Of a DNA stretch of 24,908 nucleotides, positions 9,283 to 19,975 are shown in pieces. This DNA comes from Didymodactylos carnosus (Eukaryota; Rotifera; Eurotatoria; Philodinida; Philodinidae), in the NCBI GenBank assembly GCA_905250885.1, contig CAJNOQ010002329.1:1-24908 (forward strand). The letters run 5' to 3'. A model generated the notes under the pieces. The model searched no databases. It saw only the letters and a program-made list of their open reading frames with translations, and was not told where the DNA came from. How positions within the stretch are numbered: the stretch's first letter is position 1; each line of letters begins with the position of its first letter. A program made the translations under genes and the position numbers.

Positions 9283-10242
9283 TCAAGGAGCAGCAGTGGT
9301 GGTGATTCGACGATGAGATTGAACATCTAGTTTGCTTCGACTGCTGAAGAAGAATTGCAAAACTTCTTCGTACGACTTGCTCTGATTGTATGCTTCGATC
9401 GACTTCCAGAAACGATGAAAAAGGGGCAATTGAATCGACTTGGACCTGAAGTTCTTGCGCCTCGGGGATTAGCTTGACCATCGTTGGAAATGCCTTGACC
9501 ATGTTGTTGTATGCTTCCTTTTATGTCTTGATCGTTCTTCTTGCGTACGTATTGTTTCATATGACACCAAAGGCCTTCGATGGGATTGAGCTCACAGTGG
9601 AACTTAGGGACGAAGATGATCTTGACACCGTACATCGACGCAATCTTCTCCAATTTCGTGATATTTTGAAAAGCTGGATGATTCGAGAGCAAGGTTTTGA
9701 GTTCGGGAAGAGAAATTTTCGGTTGAGGAGAAAGATTCAATTCTTGCGCCAGCACAAACAATCCCTTCGACTTATTTTTCTGCTGTCCGTCTTCGAAAAA
9801 ACAAGAAATTTTCACATCTTCCCCTTTATCATCGACAAATTCGAGAAACTCTACCGGACACCGAGTCCCAACTCCTTTTCCAAAGTCATTGATGCTGTAT
9901 TGTTTCGCTGAATGAGTCCGTGCATTGTCCACTAATATCTCAATGTCATGATCCTTATATTCTGTTTTGAACTTCAACAACTGAAACAACCGTTCGAACT
10001 GACTCAACACCGTTTTATTGTCAAAATAATCGTCTTTTCCCAGAGTAATACCTGCCGTAGCAGTGTAGTCTCGAAAGTGAGTTTCTCCTTCGAACTTTTA
10101 GAGTAGGATATTCCTTCTTCGCTTCTGAATATTCTGAATAAGTCAGAGCGAAGAAAGGTCCACTTGGATGAGCTACGAGGAAATCAGACATCATGAAACT
10201 CCGTCCGTAAAGAGGTGAGATTTTGTCGGTGTCAATACCCAA
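9283..10242 (-). pseudogene. DDE transposase, frameshifted and N-terminally truncated
   Basis: Read from 10242 downward: ISPLYGRSFMMSDFLVAHPSG; a one-base shift in an A run near 10098; then THFRDYTATAGITLGKDDYF; DIEILVDNARTHSAK, with the second catalytic Asp; PKFHCELNPIEGLWCHMKQY, with the final acidic residue of the triad; a second shift near 9515 beside an imperfect 20-base duplication (atggtcaag twice); a third shift at a C/T run near 9428; and the C-terminus RFWKSIEAYNQSKSYEEV with a stop at 9283-9285. The first catalytic Asp and the DNA-binding N-terminus are absent: only about 57 bases separate the readable start from the terminal repeat. The enzyme would cut and rejoin transposon ends but cannot work as read. 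Two of three shifts are in homopolymers, so sequencing error is possible for those. Confidence 0.85.
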
Positions 10243-10299
10243 TCGTTTTCCAACTGATTACACTAATTGGTCTGGCACTCAATGTATGTTAAGATCAAA

Positions 10300-10675
10300 G
10301 ATACCGTGTTTCTTTGGTGTTTTACTACTTGAAAAATCGGGTTTTCAAGTGGAAAGCGTTCAGAACTTTAGAAATAAACTTCCTGAATATACTTAAATAG
10401 TCTCCGTTAAATTCTGCTTCATTTTTAACCTATAGTTTAATTGGAAAAGTGAAACAAGTGTTATCTGATCGGAAAAGAAGAAATCAAAAATACTGTTTTT
10501 TTCTACTGACCGCATCGTTTAACTTTTTTCTGACTGACAAAAAATTCTAAAAAAAAATGTGTACACATACTTTTGTAGAGCTTTGAACGTCGGTTCGAAT
10601 GAGATGTGACATTTTCCTATGTTTCAGTGAGTGTGCAGAGGACTTTCAAATACACTTGAGTAGATGCAACAGGAG
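10300..10675 (-). repeat. Right terminal inverted repeat of the DDE element
   Basis: Inverted partner of 8724-9099. The inner boundary is where gatacc-gtgtttctttgg departs from the left arm; the outer boundary is gcaacaggag at 10675. Confidence 0.9.
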
Positions 10676-10917
10676 TCTTGTCTTGTATTTACTTTTCTTA
10701 ATGCAGTCACATGACATTTTTACTTTTATTTTTCTTTGGAATGCTTGGTGTGTAGTGGAAAACAAAGAATTAGCCTTATTAGCATCCTACGTTGACATTT
10801 CGTGTGAGACTTTGATTAAAAACTTAGAGACACATGGAAGGCGGAATGATGTGACTACTAAGCGTCTTTCTCATTCACACGTCTTCTATGCGACTCCAAT
10901 GTGACTTCTATATGCCT

Positions 10918-11049
10918 TAGGTATGTAACCAAACCGAGAGTGAGACCGGGGTTCTCGTATACTCGCTCTCGTACCCGGGTACAGTCTACGAGACTATACC
11001 CGGGTACGAGACACGAGAAAACGGGTATCTCGGTCTCGTAACATACCTA
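10918..11049. mobile_element. hAT-like mini-element, ~132 bases, CCCGGG palindromes
   Basis: The termini taggtatgt and acatacct(a) are inverted, and the arms pair imperfectly through most of the length. The flanks atatgcct (10910-10917) and acatgcct (11050-11057) form an 8-base duplication with one mismatch. TAGG ends with 8-base duplications fit hAT. The centre has two copies of the palindrome tacccgggta separated by a small agtct-acg-agact hairpin. Confidence 0.75.
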
Positions 11050-11057
11050 ACATGCCT

Positions 11058-12498
11058 ACCAGTAGACACTTTGAAGTCATATAGAAGACATCTACTATTT
11101 TGCAATCGCAATCTAGTCACGTACAAGACACTTTTTCTCGGCAGACACATCGCTGAAGTCGCATTTTTTTTAGAGTGTAAGGCTAACTGATCTTTCTGTG
11201 TTTATTCATTAGATTCGACATATAACAGAAGACCTGTTTATCTTATATGTTTTAGAATATGTCGTCGAAAATCGCCCTAAGGTCGTATCTTTCTTGTTTT
11301 CCGTTGAGTTCTACTAGTTTGCAGCCTTCCATAAACTGAATGCTGTTTCACGAAAAAATGCCGTAGAGAGCTCGGAGACGTCTTATTTTGTTCAGAAATA
11401 TTTTCTCTACACGATGGAGCTATTTGTAAAGCATTTCTACATGAGCTCGAGCAGTTGTTTTCTTATATGTTGGTTTGCCAGAGACCCTGGTTTCATGAGT
11501 TTTGATAGAACTCCAGAACCGCTGTATACAGCACATCAGATCGGAAATTCTTTCAACTGTTCAAATCTTTCATCAAATTTATTCTAGCTATTATGGTCGC
11601 CGAGAAAAATGAAAAATAAAGGTGGCAAATAAGTTTTGGACCCACTGTCGATTTAAGCGGGGAAGTATTTGATGCACAAACACCGCTGCGATACTTCGTT
11701 AGGTTTCCTACTAGCACATATTGTAGAGTTTTCCGAGGCGCATCGAATGATGGATGAATGATTAGAGATCTCTATCTATGGACGAAACTATAATAATTTT
11801 TATCTGCCACTTCGGTTAAAATCGAGATGCTGTCAAGTATTTGTCCAATACATCTATGAAGGCGAACTTTTGAAACAATGTCTTATAGCTCATTGGGTAG
11901 GCCCTTTCAATTCTGCACTTTTCTATATATAAACTATTCCGGGTCTGGGTGTGCTGACAAAAGATGAATCATTTTTGTCTGCCACTAGGGGTAAAATCCA
12001 GATATCTGTCAAATATTTGTGCAGTACATCTATGAAGACATTGATTTGAAAAGGTGTGCTATATATTTTAAAGCACATTTAATTACGCATGTTTTTGTGT
12101 ATAAGATACTATTAAGAACGTCGAACTTGCAGAGAAAAAGGCATAAATACGATCGAATAAGCTTTCTAGACCGATGCTCAGAAATGATTAAAAAATTCAG
12201 CATTTGGTAGTCTCCAATCAACTTTTAAGACGCAGCAAAATTAAAAACTAAATAACGAACGGTTTCTAATTAGTTCCAGTCGCCATCTTCTCAAAAATAT
12301 ATAGGGACATTTTCTTGCAGAAACCGTCCGTTGTCTCTATCGAAAGTTGTCCTCGCGCTCGGTAACAGAGATGTTCTTTTTGTCGATTAGAATTTAGGCA
12401 AGAGAAGTATGAGTGTATTTGCTCTGCTCTCTGCTTTGGACAGTGAACAGAAACGTTAAACAAAAACGATAGAAGGAGGGATCATGAAGACTCTATAC
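11058..12498. other. No gene; contains a diverged direct repeat
   Basis: No frame or splice pattern suggests a gene. The open frames at 12019-12210 and 12030-12221 oppose each other and 12266-12463 is short; all look random. The only structure is the direct repeat listed separately. Confidence 0.4.
11795..12075 (+). repeat. Two diverged direct copies, offset about 175 bases
   Basis: Copy A begins near 11795 (atctgccacttcggttaaaa … ctgtcaagtatttgt … tacatctatgaag) and copy B near 11971 (gtctgccactaggggtaaaa … ctgtcaaatatttgt … tacatctatgaag). About 100 bases align with roughly 75% identity by eye. A weaker third match (cccactgtcgatttaa … aagtatttg) lies near 11640. Confidence 0.6.
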
Positions 12499-13128
12499 CA
12501 GAGCCCGAAACGAATCGAAGGATTGGACATTCGGTTCGGATCGATTCGACTGCTTGCCGAACCGAACCAACTTGATTTTTGACACCTGGAGTCGAATCGA
12601 ACCGAACCAAATTTGATTTCTTGAAAGACGAATTAGCCACTCAGTTGAAACGCTTTAGTCGAGCTAAGCTACAATGACATCGTATAAAGTAACAAAAGCA
12701 CTATGTAATAAAACTTTGTCCTTTTCCTCTTTTATACCGCTCACAAGAACATATAATCGCGTTAGAAAGAGAAGCATATAATATCTTTCACCGAGTTATT
12801 AAGATATCTAATCAAATTCATTTTCAAAGATAGAATTTTTGAAAGCACCAGAATGGATGTCGCACGTTACCGGCATTCGCTTATTTTTTGATTACTAATT
12901 TGGAGATCTTTTCAATTCCTTGTAGCTCAGTTACGGTAGAACAAGAGTTTTATTTCATCTTTCAAAGCTCCAGCCACATAAATGATATGTTCTGCTCAAG
13001 TTCCATCTCGAGGCAGTGTATTTTAAACAAATGGGTGGAAGTAAAAGAGAAGATAGTTTTGTGTTTCATTGAACTGGCTCGAATCGAATCGAACCGAATC
13101 AGGAAATAATGATTCGTTTCGGGCTCTG
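12499..13128. mobile_element. Non-autonomous hAT-like element, 630 bases
   Basis: The terminal inverted repeats are cagagcccgaaacgaatc at the left and its exact complement ending at 13128. The flanks ctctatac (12491-12498) and ctctatcc (13129-13136) form an 8-base duplication with one mismatch. CAG ends plus an 8-base duplication are typical of hAT. Subterminal clusters of ttcggttcgg, cgaaccgaacc and cgaatcgaatcgaaccg would fit transposase-binding repeats. It has no transposase. Confidence 0.85.
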
Positions 13129-13419
13129 CTCTATCCAGAACGTATGCTTTCATAAGAGATAATATGAAAACGTGAAAGGTATCAGTCTTCTCTTTTCCAC
13201 TACTAGGAAGAAGAATTATGATTATGATAATGGTGATCATTTTCCTAATAGGAAGAACCGATCGAGTAATATGCGTTTTAGTGGAATAAGTATTGTTTTA
13301 GATTCAGTTTTTTTAATAGTTTTAATTTAGTCCATAACCAGTTCATGGTTCTAACTCGTGAAATGATAGCATCTTGTAGAAATTTTTCTTGATCGTTCGT
13401 ATATTACAAAACTTCTGAT
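13129..13419. other. No feature seen
   Basis: AT-rich spacer between the hAT-like element and the dispersed repeat. The minus frame 12962-13240 enters it by chance. Confidence 0.4.
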
Positions 13420-13576
13420 TTTTCAGAAATGTTTATTAGAGAAAATGTTTTAGCTTTTACGAAAAATTTCAGTTTTAGAAATCATGTTTTTCCTTTGTTT
13501 GTTCTCCAAACTATTCCGTTTCAACGCTAAAAGATCGAAAAATATGCCCTTTCGTTTAGCTTTTGATGGGCTTTCA
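13420..13576 (+). repeat. Dispersed repeat B, copy 1
   Basis: 157 bases matching 19021-19177 in the same orientation with about 8 differences (roughly 95%). It includes gaaaaatttcagttttagaa and caacgctaaaagatcgaaaa. There are no terminal repeats at its edges and no coding frame, so it is presumably part of a larger, unidentified family. Confidence 0.85.
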
Positions 13577-14475
13577 AATGAAATATTGCTCGAACAAAAC
13601 GAACAAAAATTAACAGAGTTATAGACCGAATACTGAGGATAGTACTTTTTGGAACTTTGATGCTCCTCATTTCGTAAATTCTACAACTTTGTCAAAATAC
13701 GTCAGAAAAGGCCAAAAATGTTCATAAACCCAGATTTGACTATGGAATCCAAATATAAAATAAAAACCATAGCTTAATTTCTTTGCTCATGACTGCTTTT
13801 TAGCAGGATGCTTCATTCGCTCACAAAACGTTTCGTAAACTCATTTGACCAACTTGTCTGTAGATACTCTATGAGCTTTTGATTGTGATACAATAATTTA
13901 ATATTTTTTAATATTTTACCTTAATATACCATAGGCTGAGAATTCTCAGAGAAGTTTTAAATTGTCCAGTTCTTCCGACTTGTCAGAGAAAGAGTATTTT
14001 CTCTACGACTGATTCCGAATATGTAAAAATTTCGAGGTACACATCTATAGACAAAACATCAAATTTTAATATGCAATGGGAATATTGGCGGTTCAATTAG
14101 TTATTCAAACGAACAAAGTTGATCAACGCATAATGGAACGCTAAAAAGCAATCGGGAAAAAGCTCTTTTCACGTAAAGTAACAGAAAACAAACAGTACCG
14201 TTAACGTATACTACTATCCATTTCAAATTAAAAGGCAAATTGTTAGTTTTTGAATAACTCGATATATTAGAAAAGTGTTTTCGAATTCTGAGAAACAGAA
14301 TAATGGTAATTTAGTAAACTGTGTTTTGTGTTACTCCGAGATACGCACCGATATATGTTAAGTAAAAATCTAGGTCTTTACCTTTTGTTTTCGTCAAATT
14401 TTCTCAAAAAAACGGTACCACTTTTATCAGAATTACTCATGTATACTATCTTTTATCACATCATTGAATGTTATA
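13577..14475. other. No gene recognised
   Basis: AT-rich, with stops in all frames and no repeat match found elsewhere in the window. A 74-codon frame starts at 14328 but has no family resemblance. Confidence 0.4.
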
Positions 14476-14565
14476 GCATATCGCGTCATATTGGAGCATT
14501 CCGGAATACTAGATCATCTTATACTATTCTGGCATATTGCGTCATAGTTTAGAATTTTCCAGAAT
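14476..14565 (+). repeat. Imperfect tandem duplication, 56-base period
   Basis: gcatatcgcgtcatattgga… at 14476 and gcatattgcgtcatagttta… at 14532, both continuing to (t)tcc(a/g)gaat. Two copies. Confidence 0.5.
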
Positions 14566-15430
14566 GTGGTAAAGAGACGGACAATTCAGAAATCCGATTT
14601 ATTTATTGTGTCCGTTTAAGGGGGTCTTGCATAAACCTTTTGGATGAGCCTGCGGAGAGATTTTTCGAAATTTATTACTGCCTTTCGACATAAAATTGTC
14701 ATCAGTATTATAAAAAAAAGCGCGTGATCATACTTTTTGTAGAAAAGAGGGTGACATGTTTAGGTTAGAAGCTCAAAAACGAACTAGAACCATCTATTTT
14801 TTTTGCAACAATGTTTTTCTCTGATATACAGGCGGTCTTCTATTTTGCCTTTTGCATCATTCACTTGAGACCGGTCTTCTATTATAGGAGGGTCTTGTAT
14901 TATAGGAGGATCTTCTAATGTGTTCATCCGTTTATTATTCTCTTAGGTCTTATGACCAAACAGGCTTTTACTTTGGTTCCCTTTATGGATGAGCCTAAAC
15001 AACCGTCATTCCGAGTAAAAGTATGTATAATTCAACAACACCAAACTTAAGAGCAATATCTTCAACTGAAGACGACGGTTACACGCTACTTCGTTAAGAC
15101 AACAGTAATGCGAATGCAATTGTTTCGGACGACGATAATTGTCTCACGCTAGTGACACATGGATCGATTTTGATGTGAGGCATGATTAAATAAGCTAAGT
15201 AAAGTGAGAAGATGAAACATTTGATAAAACCACAACCTTTAATATCTTTGTATGAGGTCAATAGTTCATGCAATAATCCTGTGTATTGATACGAATTGAT
15301 TTTAATCCAATATTTAAAACTAAATTGAATGAAATGACAGATTTGGATATTTTTAAAAAAATAAAAAAATAATGCTCAACAGTCTGTCTTTTGCGGTTGT
15401 CTTGTCAAGATTTGATGAACGTTCTTGTAA
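14566..15430. other. No gene; short repeated words
   Basis: Holds an 18-base tandem pair at 14881-14916 (attataggagg-gtcttgt / attataggagg-atcttct) and two occurrences of ggatgagcct (14641 and 14985). Nothing else is identifiable. Confidence 0.45.
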
Positions 15431-15719
15431 AATTATAAGGGTTGGTTTAAGCTTTAATCTTGAACCAGAACGAAATCGAGAATATAAATTCCCATTATAT
15501 CATTCTGAAACTTAAACTATCAAAACACAAAATCAATCCTTGCACGAAGCTAGGATCGAACACACGAACTTGATCTTTGCAGACGAACTGCAAAAAAAAA
15601 CTTCACTGTTCTTTCCTATATTCTGCACAACGATTGAAGTTGTGCAATGACTCGATGTTCTCCTTCAATGTGTATTTTTTATTGTGTTTTTGTGTCTTGT
15701 AACGCAATTATAAGGGCTG
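15431..15719 (-). mobile_element. SINE-like element with 14-base target duplication, copy 1
   Basis: The 261-base body (15445-15705) is flanked by aattataagggttg (15431-15444) and aattataagggctg (15706-15719), a 14-base direct repeat with one change, as left by target-primed retrotransposition. The body matches the reverse complement of 24652-24908. On the minus strand it contains a hairpin ttgcag-ttcgt-ctgcaa and then gtgtgttcgatcc, which resembles a tRNA T-arm/B-box, so a tRNA-derived head is possible. The ends lack terminal inverted repeats. No open frame. Confidence 0.65.
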
Positions 15720-16311
15720 AACTGATTGAAGATGGAGTTTCTTCATTTATGAGAATAAGATATCATAAATGATAACTTCAATTTGTATTTTACTACGTAG
15801 TTGGATACGATTAAGAGAACTTTTTCTAATAAGTGACTGGATGAAATAAATGAACACCTTTAAATCCATAATGAATATTCTGCAGGGTTTTGCCGTTGTT
15901 CTATTAATGTTTTTCACAGATACTTGAATATTGGTACAGCATATTTTCTTCAAATTGTAGTCGTCCCGAATCTTCGTTGAAATCTTCCACAGTGACGTGT
16001 CATTTATACGTGTCAACACTGTATAAATATGGTATATTGGTTTTCTAAGCGTTTCATGCACCATATCTTCATTATTTAAATTTTAGTAAACTAGAATTCA
16101 AAAAACATTATACATTAAGGGTCTAAGGGTGTAAGTATGCATTACATCAATGAAGGATCAGATAAAAAACGTTTTGTGCATGTAAAATTTCTTGATTTCA
16201 GTCGTGTGTTCTATTCCTTTTGGCAGTATAATAAACTCAATAAATAATAAATTTTCTGTATAGTTAAAGGATGATTAAAATTAGATAAGAACATTGATGA
16301 TGAAATAAATT
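15720..16311. other. No recognised gene
   Basis: A 105-codon minus frame (15747-16064) is open and basic (KPIYHIYTVLTRINDTSLWK…), but I recognise no family and see no splice partners. It lies beyond the 3' end of the amidase pseudogene. Confidence 0.35.
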
Positions 16312-17257
16312 TTAAGGAGCATGTAATGATTCTACACGTTGTCTAACAGATGTTCCTTCTTCAAATGCATGAGCTAATGTTAACAAAATATTTTCACTCC
16401 ATGCTCGCCCACAAAATGCAATACCGTACGGTTGCCCTACAGTATTTCCTTCAGTCTCATTTGTTAAATAACCTAATGGTACACTGATAACCGGCAATAT
16501 CTGATGGTGAAGTGCTATCATCACTTAATATAACCAATGCATCCAGTTTATGTTTATCCAGTAGGTAATCAATACCACCATTAGCACGGCTTAAATTCAA
16601 TCAAATATTTGTTTATATATTGGGCTATCAATTGTTAGTGTTTGCTTCTCCGGTTGTAAACGATATATCTTGATCGGGCATTTATTGTGAAAATTCTTTA
16701 TCTGAATTTTGATTATTAAATTCAATTAAATCTTTCAATGTTTTCATATTTGTATTTTGTAATGTTTTTAAATATAATTCAGTGCCACGCTTAAAATCTA
16801 TTTCCAGTATTAACAATTCGGTTGTACCAGATACGAAATAATCTGCTGTCTCAAAATTTATTGGATCTTTTATTTTAGCACCTAGTTTTGCTATTAAATT
16901 AATCGCTTTATTGAATGTTCGTAATTGATCCTGAGGTATAGCAGTATAGTTTAAGTTCCGCACAACACCTAAACTTAAACCACGAAATCCATTGATACCA
17001 CGGCAAAATTGTCTATAGTTATGATGACGAACGGCATTATCATCTAATGTTGCTGGATCATGTGGATCTACGCCCTGAATTACTTCAAGTAAAATAGCTG
17101 CATCTATAACTGTTCTTGCCATTGCGCCAACCGAATCTTGATTATGTGAAATTGGGATAACACCGGAGCGTGATTTTAGACCAACAATATTATTAAAGCT
17201 AGATGGACTAATGATGCTACCATCAGTTTCTGTACATAAAAAAGCATCTAAGCTCAC
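16312..17257 (-). pseudogene. Amidase-signature enzyme, truncated and broken
   Basis: Read from 17257 downward: ETDGSIISPSSFNNIVGLKS, the nucleophile-serine segment of the amidase signature; SVGAMARTVIDAAILLEVI; then a Gly-Val-Asp-Pro-His block; frame ends at TAA 16682-16684. Past it, further pieces in other frames continue the family order: PDQDISFTTG, NGGIDYLLDKHKLDALVI, then VISVPLGYL and PYGIAFCGRAWSENILL, ending at 16312. Amidase-signature enzymes hydrolyse amides with a Lys/cis-Ser/Ser triad. Here the N-terminal half bearing the Lys and the GSSGG cis-Ser is missing and at least three stops or shifts separate the pieces, so it cannot be active. No N-terminal exon was seen upstream in 17258-17900. 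Confidence 0.85.
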
Positions 17258-19020
17258 ATTTCATTCACTACTAAAAGATATCATAAAAATAAAAATAACC
17301 GAAAGTCAAAACTTCCGCTACAAAATTTGTTCACGCTTTGTGTAGTTTCAAAATATTTTTGAAGCGATCTCTTTCAGCAGAGTTAAGTATGATAAAGTTA
17401 TTTTTTGTGAGAGTTAAGACAAAACTGATCGGTGGCATATTCGAGCACAAAGTTCTTTCGTAGTTTTCTGAAATAGTGGATCATCATTTTATGATCGCTG
17501 TTTCACTTACCATTCGGACTTTTGAGAACTATAGAATAAGTTTATAATGAAATAGATATAATAAGTCTTGCTTTCAATCACGATTCACTGAAAATTTCGC
17601 CAGAGTCGAACGGACCGATCGACAAGGTCATTTTTCACAGTTTAAAAATTTTCTCCAAAACTTATATATGGGTGTGATTAGCGAATATTTGAACACGGTT
17701 GAGTAGTCAGAGATTCAAAAACTTTGAAAGCACCATCATCTGTAGTATCTCTTAGAAGAATTGAAAATGTATTTTCTAAGCATCAGATTAAGTTTTACTG
17801 GGCTAATTATAACTGATCACTACGAACACCGGAGTTAACGGTCTCAAAAATGTTTTGGGAAACCTCAGGAAGATTGATTTTTTTAGAGTATGCTGCTTTA
17901 TTTTTTCTCTACTCAAAGCAAATGGTATTAAGTTTCAGAAAGCCCGAGTGAAGGTAGTGAAAAATAGTGACAAAACCCATATTATAGCAAAACGCAAATA
18001 TCTGCATATTTTTATAGTGGTTTGTCGTAGAGAGTTTATTCTTTTTCTGTTGAAAAGAGGAAAAGAAACTATATGGTCTGACCAGCCCCGATTTTTGAAT
18101 TATGTCTTAGTTTTTATCAAATCCGGAAGGAGGTTTTAGAGGTTGTTGCTTGCCTGGAAAACAATAAAGGCTTAATTGAAACATCCGCGCCAGTCACTCC
18201 GTGTAGTTCGGTGCGTAGCTTAAAACAAGCCAAACCCCAACTCTCCAGCTTGAAGTATATTAAAAACCTTGGGAACTACTTTAGGGTCCTTTTTGGCCCT
18301 TGATCTCTGGAAAACTCCTGAACGGTAAGACTTAGAGGCAAAAAAAAGTTTTTCATTCCCATAACTCATTAAGCAGAACATTTATTGAAAGTTTCGTCAA
18401 GATCAGATGTACGGTGTCGGAGACAATTTCTGAGGGGTGCCCCTTAAGTTTTGCTTTTCTCATTTTAACTTTAACCTGCTTAGAAAAAAGTTATCACAGA
18501 AATCCAGGATCTCCAAATATTCACTTTTTAAAAACCCAATGCAAACATTTTTTCACCATTCAGCAAGGTAGAGCAAAGATTTATCTTCAAAATGAGACCT
18601 TCTGCAGCTCTTCACAGTCCTTTTTCATTAAGTTATGACTTTTACACCACAAGCTCCAAAGCGATAATCAGCATATGACAGCTCTTTTTTATCATAACGT
18701 TGCTGAGATTTCTGCCTGTGGGGCATTTTTTGAGAAATGCTTTTTAGGAAAAATGTTTTGGTTTTTACGAAAAATTGAATATCGTCTAACTTGCAAACTG
18801 TGACAAAAAATTAATTGCACTAGTCACCATACTTCATTTGCTATATTGATGTTCTTTTTTATATCAGAAATGTGACTTTGGAAAAATATATGATGATACG
18901 GTAATTGTTATGGTGCGTCTGACGTAACACATTTTAAGTCCTTTTGCACTACTTCTAAAAACCTTTTTTGCGCTCAGTTTTTAGAAAACTGAATGTTCTA
19001 TCCGACAGCATGATCGCACT
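17258..19020. other. No gene recognised
   Basis: Small open frames (17855-18139, 18414-18638) show no family features. A stretch near 18725-18765 (gaaatgctttttaggaaaaatgttttgg) weakly resembles the beginning of repeat B at 19021. Probably intergenic or old transposon sequence. Confidence 0.4.
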
Positions 19021-19177
19021 TTTTCAGAAATGTTTCTTACGAAAAATGTTTTAGCTTTTACGAAAAATTTCAGTTTTAGAAATCATGTTTTTCCTTTGTT
19101 TGTTCTTCCAACTATTCCGTTTCAACGCTAAAAGATCGAAAAATATGCCCTTTCGTTTAGTTTTTGATGCGCTTTCA
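19021..19177 (+). repeat. Dispersed repeat B, copy 2
   Basis: Same orientation as 13420-13576, about 95% identical by hand alignment. The differences cluster at gtttcttacg (versus gtttattaga) and cttccaac (versus ctccaaac). Confidence 0.85.
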
Positions 19178-19239
19178 TAGTTTGTAACTCACTCTCATGC
19201 TGCCGGCCCCCTCTCCCCATGCGCCCCCAGGTAGTCAGG

Positions 19240-19500
19240 TATGATGTGACCCATTGAAGCGATACTGTGAAAATCATACTATCGCTCTGATTGGGTGAAA
19301 CTGTGAAACTATGCCACACTATGATAGTGCGATATTATGAAATTGATAGTATAACTGCGATACTGTAAAAATATGAAAGACATACTATGAGACGGTGATA
19401 CTATGAAACTACTATTGTTACCATGAAATTCACAGCAATACTGTGATACCATGAAACTATGAAAATCGTGCTACGATACTGCGATGCGATGAATTTCATA
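19240..19500 (+). repeat. Degenerate minisatellite of gatactatgaaa-like units
   Basis: Units such as gatactgtgaaa, gaaactatg, gatactatgaaactac, gataccatgaaactatgaaa and gatactgcgatgcgatgaa follow each other with variable spacing of about 10-14 bases. Starts just after a short GC-rich patch (ccggccccctctccccatgc, 19203). Confidence 0.65.
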
Positions 19501-19811
19501 TATAAAACACGTAGCTGATAACAAACAATCTGTAGCTGATTGTTAACCGTCTTCAGGCAGCTTTGTTCAATTTTGGGCTCTGGGAAATAGTCATGGGAAT
19601 AAACTTAAAAGAAAAACGTTTTCTTAGCCGTACGATCAAATTTTGCATCGGCCGTAGATCCCGAGTTCTCTTCACCAAGGAAGCTCGCTGGAAAAACAGC
19701 TTCGTTTACTTATTCCAGCATAAGATTTTGCCTCATCTAAATATGGATCAATACCGATTTTAAGTAAAACTGGTTTGAAATCATTGTCATTATCAAATGA
19801 TTATTACTGTT

Positions 19812-19975
19812 ATTATAGTAAAAATTTGACATAATTTCGATCAATACTGGTTGATAGGAAACTTTTCAAGGTCCTTCCAGTGTCACCATTTTGGGCTCAA
19901 ACACAATTTATCAGAAATCTTGTGAGTGATTTAGTGAAAAAAACTTAAACAGAAAAGTATGTTTTTTCGAAAAGG
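19812..19975 (+). repeat. Dispersed repeat, copy 2 (inverted partner at 2265-2417)
   Basis: Begins attatagtaaaaatttgac and ends gttttttcgaaaagg, with an 11-base insertion (near accattttggg) relative to copy 1. The pair is inverted and 17.4 kb apart. Confidence 0.75.

Larger units (their letters stand above)
8724..10675 (-). mobile_element. DDE DNA transposon with ~376-bp terminal inverted repeats
   Basis: A 1952-base element whose two ends (8724-9099 and 10300-10675) are inverted copies of each other, enclosing a transposase remnant on the minus strand. The termini are ctcctgttgcatctactc and its complement. No target duplication is obvious at the edges (left flank ttcttcag, right flank tcttgtct). 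The transposase carries DNARTH and ELNPIE motifs typical of DDE enzymes of the IS630/Tc1-mariner kind; exact superfamily is unsettled because the TIRs are unusually long and the N-terminal half is missing. Confidence 0.85.

Noticed and set aside
9474-9911. 145-codon plus-strand open frame
   Set aside because: Lies antisense to the conserved transposase motifs; it is a shadow.
15747-16064. 105-codon minus frame as a gene
   Set aside because: No recognised motif, no splice partner, and AT-rich composition; could not be supported.
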